DNA of 64,000 nucleotides from Bin5 sp965204705 (lineage in GTDB: Bacteria > Chloroflexota > Anaerolineae > Caldilineales > Caldilineaceae), in assembly GCA_965204705.1 (NCBI GenBank), contig OZ242006.1:5270001-5334000 (forward strand), given 5' to 3'. Each line of letters starts with the position of its first letter. The first letter of the stretch is position 1. The notes beneath the pieces were generated by a model. The model ran no database searches and was not told the origin of the DNA. It worked only from the letters and a program-made list of their open reading frames with translations. Below, piece after piece: positions 16,236 through 25,800 of this stretch. The translations under genes were made by a program, and so were the position numbers.

Positions 16236-17504
16236 ATGACGAAGAGAGACCGCGCCGGCAGTGCGTTGTTGCGCTGGCCCATTCTGGTGCTTGCGCTTGT
16301 TCTGAGCGGCGCGTGCATCCCTGAGAATATGGTGGGCAGCCCGCTGGGAACGGTTGTAGTGGGCCCGGGTGAGGATATTCAGATCCGTTCTGCGGCGGTG
16401 CTTTCGAGCATCGGAGACCTTGGGTCTTCTACGCAGCGCGCGGTGGCGCTGGCGCTGGCCGATTACGGGCCGATCAAGGGCCACAACGTGACGATGGGCG
16501 CGGGACTGGACTCGCTGTGCACGCCGGAGGGCGGCGCGGCGACGGCGCAGACGGTGGTGGGCGACCGGCGCGTGGTCGGTGTTATTGGCACTTCGTGCTC
16601 GGCGGCGGCGGTGGAAGCGTCGCCGATTTTGAGCGAGGCGGGGCTGGTGTTGATCTCGGCGACGAATACGGCGCCATCGCTGACCTCGGACCTGCGGGGC
16701 AATGCGGGCGCCAACCATTATGCGGGCTATTACCGCACGTCCAACAACGACCTGTACGAGGCAGAGGCGGTAGCGGAGTTCGCCCACCACGACCTCGGCC
16801 TGCACAACATGGCGGTATTTCATGACGGCGATCCGTACACTTCCGGTCTGGCCAACGCGTTTGCGACCGCGTTCGAGCAGGGGGACGGCACAGTAACGAT
16901 CGCGACAGTCAGCAAGGGGCAGACGGACATGATCGCTGTGCTGACCGAGATCGCGGCGTCGGGCCCGGAGGGTCTGTTTCTGCCGTTATTCCCGGACGAG
17001 GCTGGCGAGATCATCCGGCAGGTGGGGCAGGTTGCGGGTTTGGAGGAGGTGGTTCTGATTGGCGGCGCTGCGCTGGTGGACTTCGAGTTCCTGGCGATAC
17101 CGGAATCGGAAGGGATGTACCTCGCCAGCCCGGAACTGGATTTCGGGAGCAGCGTCAACGAGGCAACGGGCAAGAATGGAGGCGACCTCGCGGCGGCTTA
17201 TCAGGAGAAATACAATGAGGCGCCGGGCTCGGTGTACATGGCGCATGCGTATGACGCGACGACGATGCTGCTGCGGGCGATTGAGGAGGTTGCGGTTGCG
17301 CAGGGGGATACGCTCTTTATCGACCGGGCGCGGTTGCGGGAGGCGTTGACGGGCACGGCGGAGTTCAGCGGTATCGTTGGCGAGCTCTCATGTGACGAGT
17401 TCGGCGACTGCGGGACGGGCCATCTGCACATCGTGCATCACACCGATTCCACGATCACGGATGTCGAGGGGTTGGAGATCGTCTATAACCATCTTCACGA
17501 TTAG
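16236..17504 (+). CDS. LivJ-like substrate-binding lipoprotein, paralogue 4
   Basis: 422 residues. Signal peptide with lipobox LSGAC, followed by the shared blocks VVVGPGEDIQIRS, ADYGPIKGHNVTMGAGLDS and the C-terminal LSCDEFGDCGTG. AAGGAG lies 10 nt before the ATG. The gap of 44 bp to paralogue 3 suggests one transcript. It is closest to paralogue 3 in the DFLALPESEG/DFEFLAIPESEG region, so the pair duplicated as a unit or in tandem. Confidence 0.9.
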   Translation: MTKRDRAGSALLRWPILVLALVLSGACIPENMVGSPLGTVVVGPGEDIQIRSAAVLSSIGDLGSSTQRAVALALADYGPIKGHNVTMGAGLDSLCTPEGGAATAQTVVGDRRVVGVIGTSCSAAAVEASPILSEAGLVLISATNTAPSLTSDLRGNAGANHYAGYYRTSNNDLYEAEAVAEFAHHDLGLHNMAVFHDGDPYTSGLANAFATAFEQGDGTVTIATVSKGQTDMIAVLTEIAASGPEGLFLPLFPDEAGEIIRQVGQVAGLEEVVLIGGAALVDFEFLAIPESEGMYLASPELDFGSSVNEATGKNGGDLAAAYQEKYNEAPGSVYMAHAYDATTMLLRAIEEVAVAQGDTLFIDRARLREALTGTAEFSGIVGELSCDEFGDCGTGHLHIVHHTDSTITDVEGLEIVYNHLHD

Positions 17505-17518
17505 CATGACCATTAGAC

Positions 17519-17562
17519 ACTAGTTTTCAGTTTTTGGTTTTTGGTTTTTAGTTTTTGGTGAA
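17519..17562. repeat. Low-complexity AGTTTTT/GGTTTTT tract
   Basis: Short tandem AGTTTTCAG/TTTTTGGTTTTTGG units after the lipoprotein gene. A related tract follows paralogue 1 at about 5337-5360. Non-coding. Confidence 0.6.
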
Positions 17563-17679
17563 CGCCGCTCGAACGCGACGCTTGGAAGGTGGGAACGGCA
17601 GTTTGGGGCCGTCGGAGGGGTCTGCGCCATCGGGTGGATTGCAGGGAATAGAGGTAGATGAGATGGGTGGACGTGGTCG

Positions 17680-18186
17680 ATGAAAGAGGTGGCGCTCTAT
17701 ACGGACGGTGCGTGCAGCGGGAATCCGGGGCCGGGTGGATTCGGGGTTGTGTTGCTTTTCGGCGGGCACAGGAAGGAGCTGTGGGGCGGGTATAGGAGGA
17801 CGACGAATAACCGTATGGAGCTTCTGGCGGTGATCAGGGGGATGGAGGCTTTGAAGGAGCGGTGCAGCGTCACGCTTTACAGCGACTCGAAGTATGTGCT
17901 GGATGGGCTGACGAAGGGCTGGGCGCGCAGGTGGCGGGCGAATGGCTGGCGGCGCAACAAGAAGGGCGAGCCGGCGGTCAACCCTGACCTGTGGTCGCGG
18001 CTGCTGGATCTGTGTGAACGGCACGAGATGCGCTATCAGTGGGTGAAGGGGCATGCGGGCGACAAGGAGAACGAGCGCTGCGACGCGCTCTCGACGGCGG
18101 CGCTGGCCGGGCCCGATCTGCCTGTAGACGAACAGTTTGAACGGACGGAGCGAGGGTTGGCCCCATCGCTGTTCGACGCGGCGTGA
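17680..18186 (+). CDS. rnhA: Ribonuclease HI
   Basis: 168 residues. Hydrolyses the RNA strand of RNA/DNA hybrids in the cytoplasm. The family start VALYTDGACSGNPGPGGFG carries the first catalytic Asp (D9). NNRMELLAVI carries the Glu, LYSDSKYVLDGL the second Asp, and NERCDALS the fourth acidic residue. The basic handle region (WARRWRANGWRRNKKGEPAV) is present, as in E. coli-type RNase HI. The C-terminal 25 residues extend past the usual end. It appears to be a single-gene unit. Confidence 0.95.
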   Translation: MKEVALYTDGACSGNPGPGGFGVVLLFGGHRKELWGGYRRTTNNRMELLAVIRGMEALKERCSVTLYSDSKYVLDGLTKGWARRWRANGWRRNKKGEPAVNPDLWSRLLDLCERHEMRYQWVKGHAGDKENERCDALSTAALAGPDLPVDEQFERTERGLAPSLFDAA

Positions 18187-18311
18187 TAGGGTCAGCGAGA
18201 GCTGTCCATTGCGACCATTTGGGCTGCATGTTCGCGGCGGGTAGTGGCGAGACGGTCAGAATTACGGGAATGCGTCAAAGAGATCGAGGTCCCTGAAAGA
18301 GGAACGAAGGC

Positions 18312-18698
18312 ATGTCCAAAGCCAAGTTCGGAACGTTCGACGACTTGCTACAGATGACAGAGGAGTCGCTGCAGCCCATTGCGAATGCGCTGCGGGATAC
18401 CGTCTTCGAGATTGATGCGAACGCCTGCGAGGTGGTCCGCCTTGGCGATCACGCTGCGACCTATGGCGTGGGGCCGAGAAAAATGATCGACGGCTATGTG
18501 TATATACTGCCCCACAAGAGGTGGGTCAACCTCGGCTTCTATCAAGGTGTCGACCTGGCAGATCCGGAGGGGTTGCTTGAAGGGACGGGCGCCAAGATGC
18601 GCCATGTGAAGATTCGCTCTATGGATGATGCGAACCGGCCGGCAGTTCGGGTACTTATCGAGGGCGCACTCGAGCGCAGGAAGGCGTCCGGAGGCTAG
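18312..18698 (+). CDS. DUF1801-like protein
   Basis: 128 residues: FDDLLQMTEESLQPIANALR, ACEVVRLGDHAATYGVGPRK, YVYILPHKRWVNLGFYQG, and a C-terminal RPAVRVLIEGALERRKA. The order of elements matches the DUF1801/YdhG core found at 13242-13736, though similarity is low. AAAGAGGAACGAAGGC precedes the start. Function unknown. Confidence 0.75.
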   Translation: MSKAKFGTFDDLLQMTEESLQPIANALRDTVFEIDANACEVVRLGDHAATYGVGPRKMIDGYVYILPHKRWVNLGFYQGVDLADPEGLLEGTGAKMRHVKIRSMDDANRPAVRVLIEGALERRKASGG

Positions 18699-19091
18699 AT
18701 GTAAGGTGAGGTCCGACCACTTCATATCAATGGCCGTTTGCAGATAGCGTTGCGGAGAGGGTGACTTCGCAGAGCACAGTCAGGTTCTTATCGGAAAAGG
18801 TGAGCAGGATGGGAGCCGTTTCATCCTGGGCCAGACTGCACTGGTTGCGCGGATTGGTGTTTCCCATGAGGTTGATGGCCGCAACCGGCTCGCCATTGTC
18901 CTCGCTACGAGACCCCACCCTCCAACCAAGGCAAGACATGAACGAACGGCGAGCGGCAGCTGTCGCGTGACACCGAAGTCATTCGTAGACGCCGTGTATC
19001 TGCCGCCTTTGGTCCATTTGGGACAAAGGGGTAAGAGCGGACATCTTCGCTGATAACCCGAAGTGCTGGAATCTATACGTGAATCGGCGCC
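18699..19091. other. Intergenic stretch, possible minus-strand remnant
   Basis: A 70-codon minus-strand frame (18939-18727) reads VAAINLMGNTNPRNQCSLAQ and LTFSDKNLTVLCEVTLSATL, which is more protein-like than background. It lacks a good ribosome-binding site or recognised family. I do not claim a gene. Confidence 0.3.
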
Positions 19092-20291
19092 ATGAACAGA
19101 CCGCCAATTCCCAGAGAAGCGGAGGAAGTTACTGCCCAGTGGATGCAACAGGCCTTGACCGCGGGCGGCGCGTCTGATCTTCCCCCTGTCCAAGAGATTG
19201 CATGCGAGGAGATTGGCAGCGGCGTGGGCTTCATGGGCACGATCCTGCGGTGCCAGCTCAGGTATGACGAGCCGGGAACGCCGGCTGAGCGGAATTGCTG
19301 CGCTCCGGAAACCGTCATCGTCAAGTTGCCCAGTCCGCTTGCCAAGAATCGGCGTTTGGGCAAACGTCTGGGATTACATAAGCGGGGATACGACTTCTAC
19401 AGGTTGATCGCGTCCCAAGCCCCGGTGCGGTCGCCGGCTTTGCTCTATGGTGATTATGAAGCCGGCAGCGATCGCTTTGTCCTGGTGCTGGAAGATTTGC
19501 GGGACTGGCAGGCGGTGAGCCATTTCGACGGCGCCAGTGCGGAACAGACCCGACGCGCCATCCGCGCGATCGCGAAACTGCACGGTACCTACTGGAACAG
19601 GACCGATCAGCCGCCGTTGAACACGTTTACCGACTCGTTTTCATCCCGACGCAGAATGTTGATTCAGCTCGTCTATCTTGCGCACCTTGCGCCCACGCTC
19701 GAAAGGTTCGGCCGGTTTTTCTCGGACGATATGCGCCGTCTGGCCGAAACTTACGCTTCGCGCATCGACAGCCAGATCGTTCGTGTCGCAGCCGGACCGA
19801 AGACGCTCAGCCACGGCGACTTCCGGTTGGACAATATCTTTTTTGCGGCCGACGGCGGGGACGAAATCGCGATTATCGACTGGCAGGTGAGCGGATTGAG
19901 GAGCCCCCTCTTTGATGTGTCTTATTTCCTGGTGGGGAGCGTTACGACGGAGGTGCGCCGCCGGATCGAGCGCGAAGTGCTGGAAGAGTACATTGAAATC
20001 ATCGGTGAAATGGGGGTGAAGGGGTTCACGTTCGAACAGTGTTGGCGCCTCTACCGCGAACACTCGCTTGCCAACCTGCTGGTTATCGTCCTGGCCTGCG
20101 GCGGTCTTGCCCTGAAAGATGAGAGCCGCCGGCAGGTGGTGGAAGTCGGCCTGCAGCGTGTGCTGACGGCGGTTGAGGACTTGGATGGGGGCGAGTGTGT
20201 GCCGGGGCCGGTGCCGTTGTTTGGTCGCGGGGGTGCGTTGGCGGCGTTTTCGCGGGGGGCGTACGGTGTGGTGAAGGCGTTGCGGGGGTAG
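19092..20291 (+). CDS. Aminoglycoside phosphotransferase-fold small-molecule kinase (EcKL-like)
   Basis: 399 residues. The kinase-like active site is visible as LSHGDFRLDNIFF (catalytic HGD..LDN) and IAIIDWQVSGLRSPLFDVSY (metal-binding IDW). Upstream, FVLVLEDLRDWQAVSHFDGA is the hinge-like segment. The form with a DLR...F-D-G hinge and SP.FDVSYFL is typical of ecdysteroid-kinase-like/APH proteins. The substrate is unknown, and resistance to a drug cannot be inferred. The gene stands alone. Confidence 0.85.
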   Translation: MNRPPIPREAEEVTAQWMQQALTAGGASDLPPVQEIACEEIGSGVGFMGTILRCQLRYDEPGTPAERNCCAPETVIVKLPSPLAKNRRLGKRLGLHKRGYDFYRLIASQAPVRSPALLYGDYEAGSDRFVLVLEDLRDWQAVSHFDGASAEQTRRAIRAIAKLHGTYWNRTDQPPLNTFTDSFSSRRRMLIQLVYLAHLAPTLERFGRFFSDDMRRLAETYASRIDSQIVRVAAGPKTLSHGDFRLDNIFFAADGGDEIAIIDWQVSGLRSPLFDVSYFLVGSVTTEVRRRIEREVLEEYIEIIGEMGVKGFTFEQCWRLYREHSLANLLVIVLACGGLALKDESRRQVVEVGLQRVLTAVEDLDGGECVPGPVPLFGRGGALAAFSRGAYGVVKALRG

Positions 20292-20448
20292 GGGGCGGGA
20301 GCGCCGAACGCCGACATTGCCGGGGCAACTCAAGATAGCCGAGCTTGTTCGGGGCTCAGTTATTGGCAGGCAGCTTGGCATTCCATATACTCATCGAAGT
20401 ACTGTATCAGAGGAACTTTATTTGAACGCATCTCCTGGTGAGCCGACT

Positions 20449-20670
20449 ATGCAAGAAGTGAATGTCCAGGAAGCACAGACCCAACTGCCGCTTCTGCTGA
20501 CGCAGGTTGAGGCTGGCGAAGAGATCCTTATTACCCGTAACGGCAAACCGGTGGCACGGCTGGTGGACTGTCAGCCGCGCGGAAAACGAAGGTTTGGCGC
20601 ATGGAAGGACCGCATTGACGTCGATGACAGCTTTTTTGACCCTCTGCCTGAGGAAGAGTCTTCAGCGTAG
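20449..20670 (+). CDS. Phd/YefM-type antitoxin (orphan)
   Basis: 73 residues: MQEVNVQEAQTQLPLLLTQV, then GEEILITRNGKPVARLVDC, the standard Phd/YefM DNA-binding half, and a Phe/Asp-rich C-terminus that would contact a toxin. The ATG at 20449 places the family start at residue 1. No PIN or Doc toxin follows; I find no supported gene in 20671-21063. An orphan antitoxin is therefore likely. Confidence 0.85.
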   Translation: MQEVNVQEAQTQLPLLLTQVEAGEEILITRNGKPVARLVDCQPRGKRRFGAWKDRIDVDDSFFDPLPEEESSA

Positions 20671-21063
20671 GAGGCGGGCGCCGTCTGGCAACCTGATGCC
20701 TATGTCAGGAGAAGGGATCTTCGATCAGTTCGGCGTTCTCCGTCTACGGTAACCCAATATATACCTACCATCTGATACGCGACTTCCCCGCACGCCTCCC
20801 ACGGATCGTTTCCGATTTCTTCGACACAATCAAACGTTTCCCGCCCGAATTATTCCTAAGGGCAGGATAATGCCGGCGCTGGGGAACGATCTGGGACCCA
20901 CAGGAAAGTTGCTGTCCCTCCGCGCCGAGGGTTGTAGTCTTGGCCCGGACGTCACGCTCCTGAAATCGTATGCGAAGCCGCACCGGTCCGGATAGGGGCT
21001 GGTCGCAGGCGAGATCAATAATATGTTATACTTGCTTTCGTTCAACGACAGGAGGGGAACATC
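20671..21063. other. Intergenic stretch where a toxin gene would be expected
   Basis: No PIN-like aspartate motifs or Fic/Doc motif are seen on either strand. A plus-strand open frame of about 80 codons (20758-20997) lacks a start and is not recognised. GACAGGAGGGG near 21050 is the ribosome-binding site of the next antitoxin. Confidence 0.4.
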
Positions 21064-21339
21064 ATGCAGACAGATGGCGATGAAGTGAATGGTCCTCGCA
21101 CTATCGAAGCGTCCGAGCTTAAGGCTAAGTTTCTCACGCTGATGGATGAAGTGTCCGGGCGCGGTGAAGAGCTCGTCGTCACAAAGAACGGACAGCCGGT
21201 TTGGCGGCGGCTGCCGTACCGGGAGAAGCCGGGGAGTCCTTTTGGACGCGACCGCAACTTTATTCGGATTCATGGAGACCTCGACGAACCGATCGATGTG
21301 GAGTGGGACGCCGTTACGGGCCGGGGGATCGGCCAATAG
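21064..21339 (+). CDS. Phd/YefM-type antitoxin (orphan)
   Basis: 91 residues: IEASELKAKFLTLMDEVSGR followed by GEELVVTKNGQPVWRRLPYR. A strong GGAGGGG lies upstream of the start. It is followed only 19 bp later by a similar antitoxin rather than a toxin, so this is a tandem duplication (shared LMDEV.G.GEE, LPYREKP, FGR.R). Confidence 0.85.
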   Translation: MQTDGDEVNGPRTIEASELKAKFLTLMDEVSGRGEELVVTKNGQPVWRRLPYREKPGSPFGRDRNFIRIHGDLDEPIDVEWDAVTGRGIGQ

Positions 21340-21358
21340 GCAGCAGAGGGAGGGTTCA

Positions 21359-21640
21359 ATGACCACAGATAGCAGTGCCGCGACAGGCCCTCGCATCATC
21401 ATGGCATCCGAGTTCAGGGCCAGGTGTTTGAAGCTGATGGATGAGGTGGCCGGGAGCGGCGAAGAGATCGTCATCGCCAAGTACGGCCGTCCGGTTTCGC
21501 GGCTGTTGCCGTACCGGGAAAAGCCGAGATTGGCTTTCGGCCGCAATCGCGACAATATCCGAGTCCTGGGCGACATCGTGGAGCCGATGCCGGCGGACTG
21601 GTTCGGCGCTGCGGACGATACTGACGAAGGGCTAGTGTGA
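21359..21640 (+). CDS. Phd/YefM-type antitoxin (orphan, tandem paralogue)
   Basis: 93 residues: IIMASEFRARCLKLMDEVAG, then GEEIVIAKYGRPVSRLLPYR. GAGGGAGGG precedes the ATG at 21359. The C-terminus (VEPMPADWFG) differs from its upstream paralogue (DEPIDVEWDA) where a toxin would bind. No toxin gene follows; the next gene is Uma2 at 21826. Confidence 0.85.
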   Translation: MTTDSSAATGPRIIMASEFRARCLKLMDEVAGSGEEIVIAKYGRPVSRLLPYREKPRLAFGRNRDNIRVLGDIVEPMPADWFGAADDTDEGLV

Positions 21641-21825
21641 ACCTCCTCGACAGGCCTGGTCCGCCTTGGCAGAATCGGGACGGCCTCAGGCTGGAGGCAG
21701 AGACTCGTGGTGCCCAGCCTTAGTGGGCCCGGTCTGTCCCATCCCCCCATGTCCTTCATTCTTGCTCTATTCGACACAGATCAGGCGCGTCGCCTCACTC
21801 CCCGATATGTGCAGCAGGGACCACC

Positions 21826-22368
21826 ATGTTTGACGTAGAGACCAGACTCACATACGCCGACTACCTGAAGACGGCGGACGACGAACGGTACGAGCTTCTG
21901 GACGGCAAGCTGGTTTCGTCCCCATCGCCGAGAGAGCTACACCAGTACACTCTGGGGCGGCTTTTTCTGCAGTTGGGCACGTTTGTTTACGGACGCAACC
22001 TGGGAAAAGTCTACTGTTCGCCGTTCGATGTCGTACTCTCGGAAACCGACGTAGTACGGCCGGACCTGCTGTTCGTCTCCAGAACACGAGCGGGCATCAT
22101 CACAGCGGATAACGTCCGGGGCGCCCCGGACCTTGTGATTGAAATCCTTTCCCCCGTCACAGCCGACCGTGACGGTACTCTCAAGCTCGACCTCTACGCC
22201 CGGCACGGCGTGCGAGAGTACTGGATCGTGGACCCTGACGCCATGACGGTTATGCTTCTGTGGCGGGGCAGGGGCCGGTTCGATGTGGTGGGTATCTACG
22301 GAGCGGAACAGAGTTTGCGCTCTCCCACGCTGCGGGGTTTCATTATTCCACTGCAGGAGATATTCTGA
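21826..22368 (+). CDS. Uma2-family putative restriction endonuclease (DUF820)
   Basis: 180 residues. Starts LTYADYLKTADDERYELLDG and includes VVRPDLLFVSR, GAPDLVIEILSP and YARHGVREYWIVDP. The D...E.L motif around PDLVIEILSP and the YW(I/M)VDP block are the PD-(D/E)xK-like core of the Uma2 family. These are very numerous in Cyanobacteria and Chloroflexota and of unproven function. A second copy with about 60 percent visual similarity is at 44212-44754. Confidence 0.9.
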   Translation: MFDVETRLTYADYLKTADDERYELLDGKLVSSPSPRELHQYTLGRLFLQLGTFVYGRNLGKVYCSPFDVVLSETDVVRPDLLFVSRTRAGIITADNVRGAPDLVIEILSPVTADRDGTLKLDLYARHGVREYWIVDPDAMTVMLLWRGRGRFDVVGIYGAEQSLRSPTLRGFIIPLQEIF

Positions 22369-22460
22369 CGCGCAAGAAAGTGGCAAGGACGTCTTTTTAC
22401 GGTCACTTCTTGGCGTTTCCAACTTGCTATCATTCAGACCCTGTACCAGGCAACAGAGAC

Positions 22461-22486
22461 AGGCCTCGCTATAGACAGCGAGGCCT
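22461..22486 (+). terminator. Hairpin downstream of Uma2, probable weak terminator
   Basis: A stem GGCCTCGCT / AGCGAGGCC around ATAGAC is followed by TTCGATATCTCTT, a poor T-run. The position, 95 bp after the Uma2 stop, fits a terminator. The 22490-22813 stretch that follows holds no supported gene. Confidence 0.45.
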
Positions 22487-22813
22487 TCGATATCTCTTGA
22501 TATGGAAATGACATTCTTTCGTATCATTGGGTGTCACTGGAAAGTCTTCTGGATGTAGGATGTTGGCCTGCGGATGCGGATAATAGGAGTCGAGCAGTTA
22601 TCTATGAGAATCTGACGAAATGCAGCACACTAGACCTTGGGAGCGTCCCTCATAGACACGTCCAACGTAAGAGGCAAGAAGCGTCGCAAATTGACACTTT
22701 AGCTTTTAGCCTCCGTACGTCATCGGTCTGTTGTTATTGGTTGACCCCAATGGCAAAACCCAGTACCAGCCGAAATGCAGAAATCCGCGTCCATGAATTT
22801 TGAAAGGGCCGCA

Positions 22814-25800
22814 ATGATATACCGGTCAACTATACCTACCTTTAGACCCCCGAGAAATCTTGCCCTGGTCACAATCCTCGCGGCGTTGATTTCATTCTCG
22901 CTCCACACGAATAATTCAGCGCATGCGCAAACAGGCTCCCCGGCAGGTCCGGCCGCGAGTGAAGAGAAGGCCGCTCTTGAAGCGTTCTACGAGCTGACCG
23001 GCGGCGCCGACTGGACGCAAAATGACAACTGGCTGAGCGATGAACCGATCGCGTCCTGGTACGGCGTAGTCACGAACGAAGAGGGACAGGTGACCGAACT
23101 GCGCCTTGCGCATAACGGATTGAGAGGGCTGCTCCCGGATCTGAGCGCACTCTCTGGTCTGACCCATATATCCCTCGGTTCCAACCAGTTGAGCGGCTTA
23201 ATCCCCAGTCTGGGTCCTTTTACCAGGCTGACGCATCTTGACCTCAGTTCCAACGGGTTGAGCGGACCGATACCAGACCTGAACGCTCTTGCCAACCTGA
23301 CACACCTCAACCTCAGTTCTAACGGGTTGAGCGGTCCAATGCCGGACCTGAGCCCACTATTCAGCCTGGTTCACCTGGACCTCAACTCCAACGGTTTGAG
23401 CGGGGCAATTCCAGACTTGAGCGTCCTAACCAGCCTGGTTCACCTGGACCTCAACTCCAACCAGTTTAGCGGAACAATCCCAGACTTGAACGCTCTCACC
23501 AGTCTGACTTATTTGGACTTGAGCGGGCCAAACCCCGATCGGAGGGCCATCACCAGTTGGAGATGTCTGGGCCGAAAGTATAATGGATTTAGCGGTCCTA
23601 TTCCTGATCTGCACACACTCACTAATCTGAGATACCTGGACCTCAAATACAATCAGTTGAGCGGGCCGATTCCCGATCTAGGGGCACTCACCAATCTAAG
23701 ATACCTGGACCTCAAATGCAATCAGTTGAGCGGGGCGATTCCCGACCTGGGCGCACTCACCAATCTGAGATATCTGGACCTCTATTACAACTGGTTAAGC
23801 GGCCCGATCCCGGACCTGAGCGCGCTCGCCAGCCTGACGAGCCTGAACCTCGTTTACAACCGCTTAAGCGGTCCGATCCCCAATCTTAGTGCCCTTTCCA
23901 ACCTAACGAACCTGGACCTCAACTCTAATGGGTTGAGAGGGCCGATCCCCGATTTAAGCGCCCTCACCAACCTGACGAACCTGGACCTCAGTTCTAACGG
24001 GTTGAGCGGTCCGATCCCTGATCTAGGCACGCTCTCCAACCTGACAGATCTGGACCTCTCGCGCAACCAACTGACCGGGCCGATCCCGTACCTGAGCGCG
24101 CTCACCAACTTGACGAACCTGAACCTCACTTACAACCAGTTGAACGGTCCGATCCCCAATTTGAATGCTCTCACCAATCTTACGTTTCTGGGCCTCGGCT
24201 CCAACCAGTTGAGCGGCCCAATCCCCGAACTGAGCACCCTCTCCAACGTGGAGTGGTTAGACCTCAGTGAAAACCAGCTGAGCGGACCGATCCCCGATCT
24301 GAGCACTCTCACCAACCTGGCTTATTTTTACCTCGACTCCAACCAGTTGAGCGGCCCAATCTCCGATCTGAGCGTTCTCACTAATCTGGAAGAGGCATCA
24401 CTCGCCCACAACCGGTTGAGCGGGCCGATCCCCGACCTGAGTGCCCTCACCTACCTGGGGTATATGGATCTCAGTCACAACCGGTTGAGCGGACCTGTCC
24501 CCGATCTGAGCGATCTCGATTACATGCCTCTAGACCTCACATGCAATCAGTTATGCTTACCCCAAGGCACGGACTTGTCTAGCTTAAATGAAGATGTGGC
24601 CGCCCATCTCCAAAGCCTGAATCTGCCACTCTGTACCGGCTTCGTGCCCAGACGTATGCTTCCGACCCTGCCCAAGGAGAGGGCCGCGTTGGTGGCATTC
24701 TATGAGGCAACGAATGGCGCCAACTGGAGGAGAAACGACAACTGGCTGAGCGATGCGCCGATCACGATCTGGCACGGCGTCGTCACAGACGATAGTGGTC
24801 GCGTATCTGAACTGCGCCTCCCATGGAATGGGTTGAGCGGGCCGATCCCCGATCTGAGCGCTCTCACCAGCATGACGAGCCTTATCCTCTATGGCAACCG
24901 GTTGAGTGGGACGATCCCGGACATTAGTGCCCTTACCCACCTGACAAGCCTGGACCTTGGGGACAACCAATTGTCTGGCCCTATACCCGATCTGAGCGCT
25001 CTCACCAACCTGACAAGCCTGGACCTTGGGAGCAACCGGTTAAGCGGGCCTATACCTGAACTGAGCTCGCTTACTAACTTGACAGAGCTGCTGGACTTCT
25101 GGCGCAGTCAGTTGGGCGGCCCAATCCCGGATATGAACGCTAACACCAACATGACGAACTTGGACCTCGGTCACAACCAGCTGACTGGCCCAATCCCCGA
25201 CCTGAGCGCTCTCACCAACCTGACAAACTTGGACCTCGGGAGTAACCAGCTGACCGGTACCATCCCGGACTTAAGCACATTCACCAATCTAACTAGGCTG
25301 TCTCTCGCCTCCAACCAGCTGACCGGTACTATCCCGGATTTGAGCGCCCTTACTAAACTGACGAGTTTGAACCTCGGGGGCAACCAACTGACCGACACAA
25401 TTCCAGACATGAACACCCTTCCCAACCTGACAATTCTGGTCCTCAGCTCCAACCAACTGACCGGCCCAATCCCGGACTTGAGCACGTTCACCAATCTAAC
25501 TAGGCTGTCTCTAGCCGCCAACCAGCTGACCGGCCCAATCCCCGATCTGAACGTTCTCACCAACCTGACAAACCTGGGCCTCAGTTACAACCAGCTGACT
25601 GGCCCAATCCCTGATCTCAATTCACTCACCAACCTGTCCCTGCTGGATCTCAGCGCCAATCAGCTAACCGGTACCATCCCGAACTTAAGCGCTCTCAGAG
25701 ACCTGACAGACCTGGATTTCAGCGCCAACCAGCTGACCGGTACCATCCCGGATATGAGCGCCCTCACAAACCTAGCAGACCTGGACCTCGGTTACAACCA

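Noticed and set aside
14977..16823. Long minus-strand frames antisense to lipoprotein paralogues 3 and 4
   Set aside because: Same shadow pattern; the plus-strand genes have signals, ribosome-binding sites and family motifs.
20830..21777. A 315-codon minus-strand frame
   Set aside because: It is antisense to two clear Phd-type antitoxins with good ribosome-binding sites and shows no domain.
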